This document shows positions 5,116-5,473 of a DNA stretch of 5,473 nucleotides, piece after piece. Below the pieces are notes generated by a model that was given only the letters and a program-made list of their open reading frames with translations, had not been told where the DNA came from and did not search any database. Source of the stretch: Azonexus sp. (lineage in GTDB: Bacteria > Pseudomonadota > Gammaproteobacteria > Burkholderiales > Rhodocyclaceae); contig JAKLLI010000147.1 of NCBI GenBank assembly GCA_023150195.1, positions 1 to 5,473 on the forward strand, given 5' to 3'. Positions within the stretch are counted from its first letter, which is position 1; each line of letters opens with the position of its first letter. The translations under genes were made by a program, and so were the position numbers.

Positions 5116-5473
5116 TTAGCCCTTGCGCGCCTTGAGGTTGGCGGCGATGCGCATACGCAGGGCATTGAGCTTGATGAAGCCGCCAGCATCCTTCTGATCG
5201 TAAGCGCCGGCATCATCCTCAAAGGTAGCGATGGTCGAATCGAAGAGCGAATCCGTCCTGGAGTCGCGGCCAACGACGATCACATTACCCTTGTACAATT
5301 TCAGGCGAACCGTGCCGTTGACCGTAGCTTGCGTATGGTCAATCAAGGCCTGCAGTGCCAGACGTTCCGGGCTCCACCAGTAACCGTTGTAGATCATGCT
5401 GGCGTAACGCGGCATCAGGTCGTCCTTGAGGTGGGCGACTTCACGGTCCAGGGTAATGGACTCGATGGCACGG
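5116..5473 (-). CDS. argG: Argininosuccinate synthase (partial, N-terminus beyond right edge)
   Basis: The C-terminal 118 residues of argininosuccinate synthase, which joins citrulline and aspartate with ATP to form argininosuccinate, the penultimate step of arginine synthesis, in the cytoplasm. The visible part reads [36 protein letters not shown], then the [21 protein letters not shown] strand region, and [32 protein letters not shown]. This is the tetramerisation tail typical of ArgG. Whole proteins are about 400 residues, so roughly the first 290, including the ATP-binding loop, are outside the window. The first complete codon is at 5472. The TAA stop (5118-5116) is 5 nt before the DUF2788 gene, so argG is the promoter-proximal visible gene of this series. 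Confidence 0.96.
   Translation of the reverse strand, partial: RAIESITLDREVAHLKDDLMPRYASMIYNGYWWSPERLALQALIDHTQATVNGTVRLKLYKGNVIVVGRDSRTDSLFDSTIATFEDDAGAYDQKDAGGFIKLNALRMRIAANLKARKG

Noticed and set aside
4887..5273. N-terminal extension of ppnP or a fusion to an upstream domain
   Set aside because: The frame is open, but the translation before the MSQYDN start is Arg/Ser-rich shadow of the DUF2788 and argG genes. The family length and the ribosome-binding site fix the start at 4886.
1..5473. Mobile element, CRISPR array, tRNA, toxin-antitoxin pair or new defence system
   Set aside because: I saw no repeated units, terminal inverted repeats, cloverleaf-like segments, integrase or nuclease motifs. 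All genes are metabolic or small conserved families with similar codon use.

Overview
The window looks like ordinary chromosomal DNA from a GC-rich betaproteobacterium. A Rhodocyclales-type organism (Dechloromonas, Azonexus or a relative) is my best guess, based on remembered similarity of the protein families. This includes the CobD/CbiB-like paralogue and the DUF2788 protein. It is inference and not a database result. Ten protein-coding genes fill almost the whole window; two are cut by its edges. I see no tRNA, rRNA, CRISPR array, insertion sequence, phage gene or large repeat.

Layout, left to right. Positions 1-3231 hold five minus-strand genes, in transcription order: a secreted or periplasmic retropepsin-like aspartic protease (3231-2572), an 85-residue coiled-coil protein of unknown function (2560-2303), a Nudix CoA pyrophosphatase (2306-1716), a CobD/CbiB-family membrane protein (1675-749), and the N-terminal 241 residues of a BktB-like thiolase (724 to the left edge). 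Spacings are 11 nt, a 4-nt ATGA overlap, 40 nt and 24 nt, so one operon is plausible. Positions 3230-3949 hold the only plus-strand gene, a class I glutamine amidotransferase-like protein. It diverges from the protease gene, and the two start codons physically overlap. A strong bidirectional terminator (3949-3975) follows it.

Positions 4001-5473 hold a second minus-strand series: the C-terminal 118 residues of argininosuccinate synthase (argG), a small two-helix DUF2788 membrane protein, the nucleoside phosphorylase PpnP, and the YajQ-family nucleotide-binding protein. argG, the DUF2788 gene and ppnP are tightly packed (5-nt gap, then a TAATG stop/start overlap). yajQ is separated from ppnP by about 70 nt containing a hairpin.

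Functional links are loose. Two genes in the left cluster deal with CoA compounds (CoA pyrophosphatase and thiolase), and the right cluster joins arginine synthesis to nucleoside salvage. I did not find a convincing new defence, mobile or biosynthetic system. The most unusual points are the overlapping divergent starts, the uncharacterised coiled-coil protein coupled to the Nudix gene, and the CobD/CbiB paralogue away from any visible cobalamin gene.
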